64,000 nucleotides of DNA from Pontivivens sp032464575 (GTDB taxonomy: Bacteria; Pseudomonadota; Alphaproteobacteria; Rhodobacterales; Rhodobacteraceae), in contig JAWDKM010000001.1 of assembly GCA_032464575.1 (NCBI GenBank), positions 124,001 through 188,000 of the forward strand, given 5' to 3'. Below the pieces are notes generated by a model. It made no database searches. It saw only the letters and a program-made list of their open reading frames with translations, and was not told where the DNA came from. Made by a program: the position numbers and the translations under genes. Positions 26,901 through 34,952 of this stretch are shown here, piece after piece. Every line of letters starts with the position of its first letter. The stretch's first letter is position 1.

Positions 26901-27399
26901 CTACCACAAGCTCCTCGCCTACAAGGACGAATACGAGGTCGCGCGGCTGCACGCCCAGACGCTGGAAGCCGCTGTCGCCGAAAAGTTCGACGATGTGAGG
27001 GAGATGCGCTTCCACATGGCCCCGCCGATCTTCTCGAAGACCGACGCCGAGGGCCACCCGGTCAAGCGCGAGTTCGGCCCCTGGATGCTGACCGCCATGA
27101 AGCTCCTGCGCCGTGGCAAGATGCTGCGCGGCACGCCGCTCGACCCGTTCGGCCGTACCGAAGAGCGCCGGATGGAGCGCGCCCTCATCAAGGAATACGA
27201 GGCCGACATGGCCGAGATCCTCGACAAGGTCGACGCCACGACCCACGACCTCGCCGTCGCGATCGCCACCGTCCCGCTGCAGATCAAGGGCTTCGGCCAT
27301 GTGAAGCAGGCCAACGCCGAGGCCGCCGCCAAGCGTCGCGAGGAACTGCTCGCCCAGTTCCGCGCCGGCGGCGCCCCGATCCTGCGCGCGGCGGAGTAG
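23989..27399 (+). CDS. Indolepyruvate ferredoxin oxidoreductase, fused alpha-beta form
   Basis: Single-chain 1136-residue enzyme of the indolepyruvate:ferredoxin oxidoreductase family, oxidatively decarboxylating aryl-pyruvates (or related 2-oxoacids) to acyl-CoA. N-terminal pyrimidine domain (about 20-230, VTGYRGSPLGGVDQQMMRAK), TPP domain (about 430-600, FCSGCPHNSSTKVPEGSRAY, GGEGANWIGEAPFS), a 4Fe-4S segment (CEGCGDCGVKSNC and a further Cys group FSCLDGFCPSF, about 630-680) and a gamma-like domain (about 700-900, ITGVGGTGVVTVGALLAM). GGGAGG lies about 10 bases before the ATG. Divergent from HxlR and convergent with pyrG. Aromatic amino acid breakdown is the likely role. Confidence 0.93.
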   Translation: MTLQDVSLSDRFDLSKRTVLLSGIQALVRLPLMQRERDVNAGQNTAGLVTGYRGSPLGGVDQQMMRAKRELEASNIVFQYGLNEDLAATALWGSQQAELRGEGRYDGVFGLWYGKGPGVDRTGDVFRHANMAGTSPLGGVLVAMGDDHTGESSTVLHQSEFALVDVLMPILAPAGVQEVLDYGIMGWALSRYTGCWVGIKCLKDTIEVTEVVDGSSGRVEVKIPTDFDMPADGLNIRLGDTPVAQEARLHDYKRFAAEAFGRANKLDHRVLGDKSARIGIVSAGKSWLDTVHALQLLGIDEDEATRLGITTYKVGMTWPLDMKSMQDWSEDLDLIICVEEKRKLIEVQIKEAIFDNRHGRRVIGWKKENGETLFTVKGALDPVMIARKLGGLFKEEGLSSERLDTAMQVLDAAAKADNAEEIAARLPWFCSGCPHNSSTKVPEGSRAYAGIGCHYMVQWMDRETVGFTQMGGEGANWIGEAPFSTTKHVFQNLGDGTYNHSGVQAIRAALAAGTNITFKILYNDAVAMTGGQGNEGGLDALRIARELQAMGVPKIVGVYDPKEDVDPKAFPIEMRERSELDAVQKELRETPGTSALIYIQTCAAEKRRRRKRGKFPDPDRRVFINPAVCEGCGDCGVKSNCVSIIPLETELGRKRQIDQSSCNKDFSCLDGFCPSFVTLEGAKVAKAPRQSVSFGEIPEPDLPAIDGTHNLVITGVGGTGVVTVGALLAMAAHLEGKGAGVMEMAGLAQKGGAVHIHARIAEKPSDISAIRVAVGEADGVIGGDMVVAAGAKTLGLMTRGRTRAVCNSHEIITGDFTRNTDFQLPTDRMSLALRARLGDDEVGFLNATRLAEKVLGDAIYANVLMLGAAWQAGMVPLSHDALYRAIEINGAGVEGNKEAFELGRWAVHAPQEAAKLTVAAEDEEKTLDEKIEFRADALRAYQNRRLAKRYRKLVDRARGVSDELGLAVAQGYHKLLAYKDEYEVARLHAQTLEAAVAEKFDDVREMRFHMAPPIFSKTDAEGHPVKREFGPWMLTAMKLLRRGKMLRGTPLDPFGRTEERRMERALIKEYEADMAEILDKVDATTHDLAVAIATVPLQIKGFGHVKQANAEAAAKRREELLAQFRAGGAPILRAAE

Positions 27400-27422
27400 C
27401 GCCCCGCATTCTTCTCGCCGGA

Positions 27423-27478
27423 AATATCCCCGCCGGAGGCCCCCGACCCATCTGTCGAATGCCTCCGGCGGGCGTATT
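27423..27478. terminator. Bidirectional terminator-like inverted repeat of the Rhodobacterales intergenic motif
   Basis: CCCGCCGGAGGC (27429-27440) and GCCTCCGGCGGG (27461-27472) are perfect 12-bp arms 20 bases apart, and flanking bases extend the match to 16 of 18. Each arm runs into an ATATT/GTATT segment on its own outgoing strand. It sits between the convergent oxidoreductase and pyrG genes and probably ends both transcripts. Confidence 0.7.
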
Positions 27479-27496
27479 GGACGAGAGTGATGAGGC

Positions 27497-29140
27497 TCAG
27501 ACGAGCCGCGAATGCTCCATCGCCGCGCGCACGAAGCTCGCGAAGAGCGGATGCGGCGCGAAGGGTTTGGACTTCAGCTCCGGGTGGAACTGCACGCCGA
27601 CGAACCAGGGATGGTCCGGGATCTCCACGATCTCGGGCAGCTCGCCGTCGGGCGAGAGGCCGGAGAACAGGAGGCCCTCATCCTCCAACCGGTCCTTGTA
27701 GGCAATGTCGACCTCGAAGCGGTGGCGGTGGCGCTCGCTGATCTCGCGCGTGTCGTAGATCTCGGCCACCTGGCTGCCCTCGACCAGCATCGCGTCGTAG
27801 GCACCGAGCCGCATCGTCCCGCCCTTGTCGTCGTCGATCGAGCGTTTCACGGTCCGGTTGCCCTCGTTCCACTCCTTCATGTGGAAGATCACGTGCTCGA
27901 ACCGATCCTTGCCGGCCTCCGCATCGAACTCCTCGGACCCCGCCTTGGAGATGTCGGCGAGGTTGCGCGCCGCCTCGATCACCGCCATCTGCATGCCGAG
28001 GCAGATGCCGAAATAGGGGATGTCGTTCTCCCGCGCATAGCGCGCGGCCTTGATCTTGCCTTCCGTGCCGCGCTCGCCGAAGCCGCCGGGGACGAGGATG
28101 CCGTGGAAGCCCTCCAGATACGGCGCCGGGTCATCCTGGTCGAAGACCTCGGCGTCGATCCATTCGGTGCGCACCTTCACCCGGTTGTGCATGCCGCCAT
28201 GGGTCAGCGCCTCGCTGATCGACTTGTAGGCATCCTCGAGCTGGGTGTACTTGCCGACCACGGCGATCCGCACCTCGCCATCGGGGTTGTAGATCCGGTC
28301 GGCGACGTCGCGCCAGCGGTCGAGCTTCGGCGCGGGGGCAGGAGAGATGCCGAAGGCGTCGAGCACCGCCTGGTCCAGCCCCTCGCGATGATAGGCGAGC
28401 GGCGCCTCGTAGATCGATTTCAGGTCGAGCGCCGCGATCACCCGCTCGGGCCGCACGTTGCAGAAGAGCGCCAGCTTCTCGCGCTCCTTGGTGGGGATCG
28501 GCTGGTCGGCGCGACAGACGAGGATGTCTGGCGCGATGCCGATGGAGCGCAGCTCCTTCACCGAGTGCTGCGTCGGCTTCGTCTTCAGCTCGCCGGAGGC
28601 CGCAATCCAGGGCAGCAGCGTGAGGTGCATGAAGAGGCACTGGCCCAGCGGCTGCTCCTGTCCGAACTGGCGGATCGCCTCGAAGAAGGGCAGCCCCTCG
28701 ATATCGCCGACCGTGCCGCCGATCTCGCAGAGCATGAAGTCGACCTCCGATCCGCCGATCTCGAGGAACTCCTTGATCTGGTTGGTGACGTGCGGGATCA
28801 CCTGGATGGTCTTGCCCAGATACTCGCCGCGCCGCTCCTTCTCCAGCACAGTGGAGTAGATCCGGCCGGAACTCACGGAGTCCGTCGAGCGTGCCGCCAC
28901 TCCGGTGAACCGCTCGTAGTGGCCGAGGTCGAGATCCGTCTCGGCTCCGTCGTCCGTCACGAAGACCTCGCCGTGCTCGAAGGGCGACATCGTGCCAGGA
29001 TCGACGTTGAGATAGGGGTCGAGCTTCCTCAGCCGCACCGAATAGCCGCGCGCCTGCAACAGCGCACCCAGGGCTGCCGACGCAAGCCCCTTGCCCAGGG
29101 ACGAGACCACGCCGCCGGTGATGAAGATGTAACGTGCCAT
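27497..29140 (-). CDS. pyrG: CTP synthase
   Basis: Makes CTP from UTP, ATP and glutamine. 547 residues, normal. N-terminal synthetase domain with the P-loop ITGGVVSSLGKGLASAALGA and EIGGTVGDIEGLPFFEAIRQ; C-terminal class I glutamine amidotransferase domain (about 290-540) with the cysteine nucleophile in FGICLGMQMAVIEAAR and the His-Glu pair in FVGVQFHPE. GGGGAG precedes the ATG at 29140. Downstream of secG on the same strand, the usual order in Rhodobacterales. Confidence 0.97.
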   Translation of the reverse strand: MARYIFITGGVVSSLGKGLASAALGALLQARGYSVRLRKLDPYLNVDPGTMSPFEHGEVFVTDDGAETDLDLGHYERFTGVAARSTDSVSSGRIYSTVLEKERRGEYLGKTIQVIPHVTNQIKEFLEIGGSEVDFMLCEIGGTVGDIEGLPFFEAIRQFGQEQPLGQCLFMHLTLLPWIAASGELKTKPTQHSVKELRSIGIAPDILVCRADQPIPTKEREKLALFCNVRPERVIAALDLKSIYEAPLAYHREGLDQAVLDAFGISPAPAPKLDRWRDVADRIYNPDGEVRIAVVGKYTQLEDAYKSISEALTHGGMHNRVKVRTEWIDAEVFDQDDPAPYLEGFHGILVPGGFGERGTEGKIKAARYARENDIPYFGICLGMQMAVIEAARNLADISKAGSEEFDAEAGKDRFEHVIFHMKEWNEGNRTVKRSIDDDKGGTMRLGAYDAMLVEGSQVAEIYDTREISERHRHRFEVDIAYKDRLEDEGLLFSGLSPDGELPEIVEIPDHPWFVGVQFHPELKSKPFAPHPLFASFVRAAMEHSRLV

Positions 29141-29297
29141 GCCCGAAAGCTCCCCGTGTCGGCCTCATGCGGCCACAAGGTTCAAATGGAAAACCACGCC
29201 GTGCCACGGGACTCGGTGCTTAGCCTCAAATCCCGATTCCGGCAAGAGGCCCCCCGCATTTGGTAGGAGGAGCCGGCGCGATGCGCGATGGATGGGG

Positions 29298-29699
29298 TCA
29301 GTCGGCCGCCGGGGGCAGGGCCGCACCACCGTCCGCGGGCGGCAGCACCACGCCGCCATCCACGCCCGGCGGCAACAGGTCGCCCTGCAATGCCGGCGGC
29401 AGCGAGGGATCGACCTCGCGCGCCGGCAGCTCCGTGCCGAGCCGGTCGATCACCGAGGCGTCGCCGCTCTCCTGCGCACCGAGGATGGTCAGGATCAGGC
29501 AGACCACGAGGAAGGCCGTCGCCAGCGCCCACGTCACCTTGCTCAGCGCCGTCGCGGCACCGCGCCCCGACATCAGGCCGCCGCCTCCGCCGCCACCGCC
29601 CCCGATGCCGAGCCCGCCCCCTTCGGAGCGTTGCATCAGCACCACGCCGATCAGCGCAAGCGCCAGGATCAGCTGCACGATGAGAAGGACATTGGCCAT
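29298..29699 (-). CDS. secG: Preprotein translocase subunit SecG
   Basis: Auxiliary subunit of the SecYEG channel. 133 residues with two membrane helices (about 3-22, VLLIVQLILALALIGVVLMQ; and about 53-73, WALATAFLVVCLILTILGA), separated by a very Gly-rich loop with a run of nine glycines, and then a long Pro/Gly/Ala-rich tail (LPPALQGDLLPPGVDGG) as often seen in alphaproteobacteria. GAGG lies upstream of the ATG. Followed by pyrG. Confidence 0.93.
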   Translation of the reverse strand: MANVLLIVQLILALALIGVVLMQRSEGGGLGIGGGGGGGGGLMSGRGAATALSKVTWALATAFLVVCLILTILGAQESGDASVIDRLGTELPAREVDPSLPPALQGDLLPPGVDGGVVLPPADGGAALPPAAD

Positions 29700-29801
29700 G
29701 AAGCGCGCCTCGTTGCGTCTCTTTTCCAGGATGGGCGGTGTCTAGCAAAGCGATATGGGGGTGTCGATGCGAAAACGCCAGCGAACCGCAGGGGCACCTC
29801 T

Positions 29802-29883
29802 GCTTTCATCTTTCCGGCAAATACGCAGCCGGTAAGTCCATTGGCCAAGGGCGCAACATGCGTATTTAAAGAAAGATGAAAGC
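29802..29883. repeat. Long imperfect inverted repeat downstream of the hemerythrin gene
   Basis: Arms 29802-29827 and 29859-29883 match over about 25 bases: GCTTTCATCTTTC, a short mismatch (CGGC against TTT), then AAATACGCA. The loop is 31 bases. It is AT-richer than its surroundings, lies 4 bases past the hemerythrin stop and has no T run after it. It could be a transcript-end structure or a remnant of a small palindromic element. Confidence 0.6.
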
Positions 29884-29887
29884 GCTG

Positions 29888-30451
29888 CTAACGCCGGAAC
29901 TCCGGCGGCGCGTATTTCAGGAGGACGGGGACAACCAGCTCCTCCTCGTCCTGCAGGTGCCGGTCGAGGAAGCGGTGGAAGTGCACGAGCTCCGTCGCCA
30001 TCGCCCCGGCCTCGCCCCGGCCGTCCTTCGCCAGCGCGGGCAGCAGCGTGTTCGCACAGTCCGCAAAGCTCTGCATCGCCTCGCCGAGCGCATGGTGGTC
30101 GCGGTCCAGCATCTCGAACCCGCGGTCGAGCCGCGCATCCTGCCGCGCGAGCACCGGGAAGTAGTGCGCGTCCTCGATCGAATGATGCCCGTGCAGCTCC
30201 TGCAGCATCGCCTGGCCCATGCGCCCGATCTCCTGCGCGTAGTCGCGCGCATCGATCTGGCCGTCGAGAAAGTCCTCCGTGCCGCCGGTCAGTGCCGCGA
30301 GCATCTGGCGAAACATCAGATGCCGGTCGAGCCAGAACTGCGTGAGCTGGTCAAAGTTCGGATGGGCCTCCCACGTCTCCCGCGGGTAGGCCTCCGCCAG
30401 AACGCGCAGCGCGTCCGGCAAGCCGGTGCGTTTGGCCAGGTCGAGTTGCAT
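29888..30451 (-). CDS. Hemerythrin-domain protein
   Basis: 187 residues, a four-helix hemerythrin-like bundle whose His and Glu ligands are visible in FWLDRHLMFRQML, LHGHHSIEDAHYFPVL, LDRDHHALGEAM and HFHRFLDRHLQDEEEL. Such proteins bind a di-iron centre and serve in oxygen, NO or iron handling. The ribosome site before the ATG is weak. Divergent from a small DoxX-like membrane protein. Followed by a long inverted repeat. Confidence 0.9.
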   Translation of the reverse strand: MQLDLAKRTGLPDALRVLAEAYPRETWEAHPNFDQLTQFWLDRHLMFRQMLAALTGGTEDFLDGQIDARDYAQEIGRMGQAMLQELHGHHSIEDAHYFPVLARQDARLDRGFEMLDRDHHALGEAMQSFADCANTLLPALAKDGRGEAGAMATELVHFHRFLDRHLQDEEELVVPVLLKYAPPEFRR

Positions 30452-30548
30452 GATCAGGGCCTAACCCGCCGCTCACGCCCTGCCAACAGGCTTGTGAGCG
30501 GTGCGACGCCGAGGTCATGCTAGGGGCACGGCAGAGGAAGGACCCGGG

Positions 30549-31010
30549 ATGACGGCACAGGACAGGCTCGACGGCGCGGCGCTCCTCATCATGAGGCTGG
30601 GGCTCGCCTGGTTCATCTTCGTCTGGGCCGCGAACAAGATCGTGGTGCCGGCGCAGTACCAGAACCTTGCCCGCAACTTCGACGGGGTCGAGGTCTCGCT
30701 CTTCCAAGTCTATGCCATCGCCGGGGTCCAGATCCTGCTCTGCGCGCTGGCCGCGGTCGGGCTCATGCGGCTCTTCAGCTATGGCGGGCTGTTGATCATG
30801 CATTTCTTCACGGTGACGAGGCGTTGGGAGGGCTTCTTCGACCCTTTCGCCCTGAACGAGGCCGCAACCTTCCCGGTCAACCGCAACCAGGTTATCGACC
30901 TCGCGGTCCTCGCCGCGATGATCGCCCTGATCCTGCTGATCCGCCGCGACCACTTCTCGATCGGCGGCTGGTTCCACCGCCACCTGCGCGAGTTCAAGTG
31001 GTGGATGTAG
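30549..31010 (+). CDS. DoxX-like integral membrane protein
   Basis: 153 residues with four predicted helices (AALLIMRLGLAWFIFVWAAN, VYAIAGVQILLCALAAVGLM, a shorter segment at about 80, and DLAVLAAMIALILLI). The pattern resembles DoxX/DoxD-like proteins, but the match is by topology and the N-terminal LGLAWFIF segment only. The ATG at 30549 is preferred; a longer frame from 30501 would add 16 arginine-rich residues. Divergent from the hemerythrin gene, so a shared role in redox or gas handling is possible. Confidence 0.75.
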   Translation: MTAQDRLDGAALLIMRLGLAWFIFVWAANKIVVPAQYQNLARNFDGVEVSLFQVYAIAGVQILLCALAAVGLMRLFSYGGLLIMHFFTVTRRWEGFFDPFALNEAATFPVNRNQVIDLAVLAAMIALILLIRRDHFSIGGWFHRHLREFKWWM

Positions 31011-31085
31011 TTAATCGTTCTCGAAAAAGACTCGCTCTATAAATGTCTTGCGTTACTGTCTTCATTCGTACTCCGAGGAATGAAT

Positions 31086-31823
31086 ATGGATACGTTGGAC
31101 AAACTTAGACCTGTTGTTGACGACACGATATCGGCGTTGGCGGGGGCTCGTTTTCGCACTGACCCTATCGGCGGCGAACGATACTCTCGCCAAACCAGTA
31201 TCATCAGCTCGGCTTACAAGCGTCATGGTCAGATACTGGAGCGAGCGCTCCGTGAGCGTTTGTCGGAGTCGGAGTACTTTACGGTATGGCACGAGCCGGA
31301 GTTTCGCGTTTCTAATATCGCGGATCGGGCGATCAACGGTAGAAACTCTGATATCCCCGACGGCGGACTGATTGAGTTGCCCTATGGTGATCCTGCTCGA
31401 ACAATCCAAGTAGATAGTTTTGTGTACGATAGCCGCATCAAGTCGCTGCGTGCCTACGAAATCAAGCGAGGCAACGGCCACTTCGATGCAGGAAAGAAGC
31501 GTTCTATCCTGCGCGATGTGCTTTGCACTCAATCTTTGCTGCGATCCTACGGATCGGCTAGAGGACTGGATATCTCTATCGCAGAGGCGCGGGTGATCTG
31601 CTATTTCGGTGTCAGGGCTCTGCCACCACCGTTATCGCTGGTTGCGGAGGACTTGGACGATCACTTCGTCTTCTCAGTCAAATCGCATGTGGAGCGGGTA
31701 AACCAATACTTCCAAGAGCAGCTTTATCTGCTTCTGGAAGGTATCAATTCGCAGACACAGCTCGATTTTGACGGTCTTTGCGCGACCTGCCCGATAAAGG
31801 GCAGGCCGCAGTCAGTACACTGA
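31086..31823 (+). CDS. Orphan protein with a PD-(D/E)XK nuclease-like core, lower GC
   Basis: 245 residues, not a family I can name. A helix with Glu52 (GQILERALRERL) is followed by a beta-rich segment with Asp110 (TIQVDSFVYDS) and Glu125-Ile-Lys127 (LRAYEIKRGNG), the spacing of a PD-(D/E)XK active site; a Gln in the following helix (CTQSLLRSYG) fits too. The tail has a Cys pair (CATC). GC is near 50 percent, clearly below its neighbours, and codon use is more relaxed, so it was probably acquired. The ATG at 31086 has GAGGA 6 bases upstream and is preferred to one 6 bases earlier. It is alone, ending exactly against the ilvC stop codon. Nuclease activity is inference. Confidence 0.8.
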   Translation: MDTLDKLRPVVDDTISALAGARFRTDPIGGERYSRQTSIISSAYKRHGQILERALRERLSESEYFTVWHEPEFRVSNIADRAINGRNSDIPDGGLIELPYGDPARTIQVDSFVYDSRIKSLRAYEIKRGNGHFDAGKKRSILRDVLCTQSLLRSYGSARGLDISIAEARVICYFGVRALPPPLSLVAEDLDDHFVFSVKSHVERVNQYFQEQLYLLLEGINSQTQLDFDGLCATCPIKGRPQSVH

Positions 31824-32846
<1,023 letters not shown>

Positions 32847-32980
32847 GGGTTGTCTCCTTCTTGGTGTTTCCCCGGATGGCGGCAAGATACGCGGGACGGC
32901 GGGATGCATATTTCTTTCTCTGCCTAAATGAGACATAGAGACGAAATTCCATTCGCCTGATAGCCTTGATCGCGAAAATC

Positions 32981-33436
32981 ATGCTCGACGACACCGATCG
33001 CCGCATCCTGCGCCAGATGCAGGCCGACCCCGCCGCCTCCGTCGCCGCCATCGCGGAGCGGGCGGGGCTGTCGCACGCGCCGTGCTGGCGGCGCATTGCG
33101 CGGATGGAGCGGGACGGCGTGATCCGCGGCCGCCGCATCCTGATCGACCGCCGGCAACTGGGCTGGGAGGTGCAGGTCTTCCTCCGCATCACCCTCGACA
33201 AGACCGCGCGCAACGCCTTCGACGCCTTCATCGCGGAGGCGCGGCAGATCCCGGAGGTCGAGACGATCCAGACCCTGCTCGGCCGTGTCGACATCCGCAT
33301 GGATGTGGTCGCCCGCGACCTCGCCCATTACCAGCAGATCTACCGCGACCGCATCATGGCGCTGCCTCACATCCTCGACGTGGAGAGCCTGATGCTGGTC
33401 AGCGAGCTCAAGAACACGGAGGCGGTGCCGGTATGA
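32981..33436 (+). CDS. Lrp/AsnC-family regulator (copy 1)
   Basis: 151 residues: an HTH at about 3-50 (LDDTDRRILRQMQADPAASV, RAGLSHAPCWRRIARMERD) and an AsnC ligand domain (VQVFLRITLDKTARNAFDAF, VDIRMDVVARDLAHYQQIYR). The ATG at 32981 begins at the usual LDDTD opening; an earlier one at 32966 adds five residues. Divergent from ilvC, so feedback control of branched-chain synthesis is a natural inference. Its stop overlaps the next start by four bases (ATGA). Confidence 0.92.
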   Translation: MLDDTDRRILRQMQADPAASVAAIAERAGLSHAPCWRRIARMERDGVIRGRRILIDRRQLGWEVQVFLRITLDKTARNAFDAFIAEARQIPEVETIQTLLGRVDIRMDVVARDLAHYQQIYRDRIMALPHILDVESLMLVSELKNTEAVPV

Positions 33437-33735
33437 CGCAGGCCGCACGCCAACACTGCTGCGATGAGATGAGATCGTGCCTCGCCGACCCGCGACTGCC
33501 CATCTCGTACCTCGATTTCGTTCGGGAATACATCCTGCGACGCGTCACAGACAGCGTCGTCTTTCACGGCATCGAATTCTGCCCCTGGTGCGGCATCAAG
33601 CTTCCATCTTCGCGACGAGATAGGTGGTTCGACGAGCTCGATGACCTGGGTCTCGACGATCCGTTCGGAGATGATCGTGGCAAGGTACCGCCCCAATACT
33701 GGAGCGATGAATGGTGGCGGTATGGTGAAAAATAG
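33433..33735 (+). CDS. DUF6980-type zinc-ribbon-like protein
   Basis: 100 residues: CCDEMRSCL near the N-terminus, then FHGIEFCPWCGIKLPSSRRD and RWFDELDDLGLDDPF, with a Trp-rich end (YWSDEWWRYG). The CPWCG pair and the N-terminal cysteines could hold a metal. The CCxEM...FCPWCGxxLP...DxWFDEL pattern is the DUF6980 family as I recall it; function unknown. Overlaps the Lrp stop by 4 bases and the next Lrp start by 14, so all three are translationally coupled. Confidence 0.82.
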   Translation: MTQAARQHCCDEMRSCLADPRLPISYLDFVREYILRRVTDSVVFHGIEFCPWCGIKLPSSRRDRWFDELDDLGLDDPFGDDRGKVPPQYWSDEWWRYGEK

Positions 33736-34189
33736 GCTGTCCAACTCCCCGAATGACCTCGACGAAACGGACCACGCGATCCTCGACGCCCTCCGCGCCG
33801 ATGGCGGCCTGTCGGCGAAGGCGGTGGGGGATGTGGTGGGGCTGTCCCAGCCCGCCGCCTATCGCCGGATCAAGCGGATGGAGGAAGCGGGCGTGATCAC
33901 GGGCCGTGCCCTGATCGTGGACCGCGCGGCGCTCGGCTACGGCGTCACGGTCTTCCTCGGCGTGAAGCTCGCGGCTCGGGGCAGGGGTGCCATGGGCGAT
34001 TTCGAGCGCGCCGTCGTCGCCATTCCCGAGGTCCAGCTCGTCCAGCAGGTCATCGGCGTCTACGACTACCGCCTGCGCGTCGTCGCCCGCGACCTCGCCG
34101 ATTTCGAGCGCATCCTGCGCCGTCGCATCATGACCCTGCCGGGCGTCGGCGACGTGGAGAGCAACGTGCTGCTCTCAGAGGAGAAGTGA
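33722..34189 (+). CDS. Lrp/AsnC-family regulator (copy 2)
   Basis: 155 residues with HTH at about 13-60 (DETDHAILDALRADGGLSAK, VGLSQPAAYRRIKRMEEAG) and AsnC domain (VTVFLGVKLAARGRGAMGDF, YDYRLRVVARDLADFERIL). Similar to copy 1 in layout but clearly diverged, so an old duplication or independent acquisition. The ATG at 33722 is inside the DUF6980 reading frame end; longer frames are not Lrp-like. Followed by two terminator-like hairpins. Confidence 0.9.
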   Translation: MVKNRLSNSPNDLDETDHAILDALRADGGLSAKAVGDVVGLSQPAAYRRIKRMEEAGVITGRALIVDRAALGYGVTVFLGVKLAARGRGAMGDFERAVVAIPEVQLVQQVIGVYDYRLRVVARDLADFERILRRRIMTLPGVGDVESNVLLSEEK

Positions 34190-34193
34190 TACC

Positions 34194-34276
34194 GTCCCGG
34201 CCGCGGCGCCGGGACCTAGTGCAGCAAACGCCACCGCCCGCCCGGGCTCGAAAGATCCCGGATCGGGGTCCGGGAT
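34194..34276. terminator. Two terminator-like hairpins without T runs
   Basis: GTCCCGGC-6 nt-GCCGGGAC (34194-34215) and ATCCCGGA-6 nt-TCCGGGAT (34255-34276) have perfect 8-bp stems. They lie between the convergent Lrp copy 2 and the YeaQ-type gene, where transcripts should end, but neither has a T tract. Confidence 0.4.
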
Positions 34277-34291
34277 GGTCGGGCCGGTGGC

Positions 34292-34537
34292 TCAGGTCCG
34301 CCCCTTCACCATCCGCCAGCCGTAGATCAGCAGGCACGCCCCGATGATGCCCGCGATCAGCCGGCCGAAGAAGGTGGCGGCGAAGCCCAGCCCCACGAGG
34401 CTCAGGAGCGCGTTGAGCACCATCGCGCCCACGATGCCGAGTATGATATTGGTCAGCAGGCCATGCTCGGCCTTCATGATCTTCTCGGCGATCCAGCCCG
34501 CGAGGCCGCCCACGATGATTGCGACGATCCAGCCCAT
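34292..34537 (-). CDS. GlsB/YeaQ/YmgE-family membrane protein
   Basis: 81 residues, three membrane helices: MGWIVAIIVGGLAGWIAEKI, NIILGIVGAMVLNALLSLVG and FFGRLIAGIIGACLLIYGWR. This is the transglycosylase-associated (YeaQ/YmgE) family, often induced by stress; biochemical role unknown. The ATG at 34537 opens the first helix with GAGGGA upstream. Alone on its strand. Confidence 0.9.
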   Translation of the reverse strand: MGWIVAIIVGGLAGWIAEKIMKAEHGLLTNIILGIVGAMVLNALLSLVGLGFAATFFGRLIAGIIGACLLIYGWRMVKGRT

Positions 34538-34952
34538 GTCTTGGTCCCTCAACTTGTCCTGACGCAGGAAGTGGGGCGGAACGGCGAAGGGTCAAAGCGA
34601 AGCCTGTCCCTCGACGGCGGCGGGGGTGCAGAGATCCGGAGGCGCGGCGTCCGCATCAGCCTCCGGCCGTCAGAACTCGATGTCGACCAGGCTTCGCCGT
34701 CACGGGGCGGTGAAGAGGGTGGTCGAGAACGGAAGGCCATGGGCGTCCCGAAAGCTGGCCGCGCCAACCTGCCGGCGAGCTGCCCCGTTCGAGATGAGCG
34801 ATACGGTGAAGTAAGCCGCGTCCTGAAAGACGGTGCAGGTCTCGCGCGCGATGGCTCCGTCACGAAGGCCGTGCCCGGGCAGCAAGCGGTCGAGCGTCCG
34901 GATTTCGCCGGCCTCCAACCTTCGCCGCACCCACCCGCCTCGCGGCAGGCGG
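34538..34952. other. 415-base stretch with no firm gene
   Basis: Between the YeaQ-type gene and ilvN. The only candidate is a GTG-started frame at 34930-34700 (minus), listed separately with low confidence. A short stem (CCGCCT...AGGCGG) lies just past the ilvN stop. Otherwise I see nothing. Confidence 0.5.
34700..34930 (-). CDS. Doubtful 76-codon frame downstream of ilvN
   Basis: Starts with GTG 23 bases past the ilvN stop and reads a protein-like stretch (ETCTVFQDAAYFTVSLISNG, AASFRDAHGLPFSTTLFT). Hydrophobic spacing is plausible, but there is no clear ribosome site and I know no family. Either a small gene or chance. Confidence 0.3.
   Translation of the reverse strand: MRRRLEAGEIRTLDRLLPGHGLRDGAIARETCTVFQDAAYFTVSLISNGAARRQVGAASFRDAHGLPFSTTLFTAP

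Noticed and set aside
24391..27300. Very long open frame antisense to the indolepyruvate oxidoreductase
   Set aside because: It mirrors the codon structure of a firmly identified gene and its translation (His/Val/Asp/Leu-rich, no domain) is typical of GC-rich antisense shadow frames.
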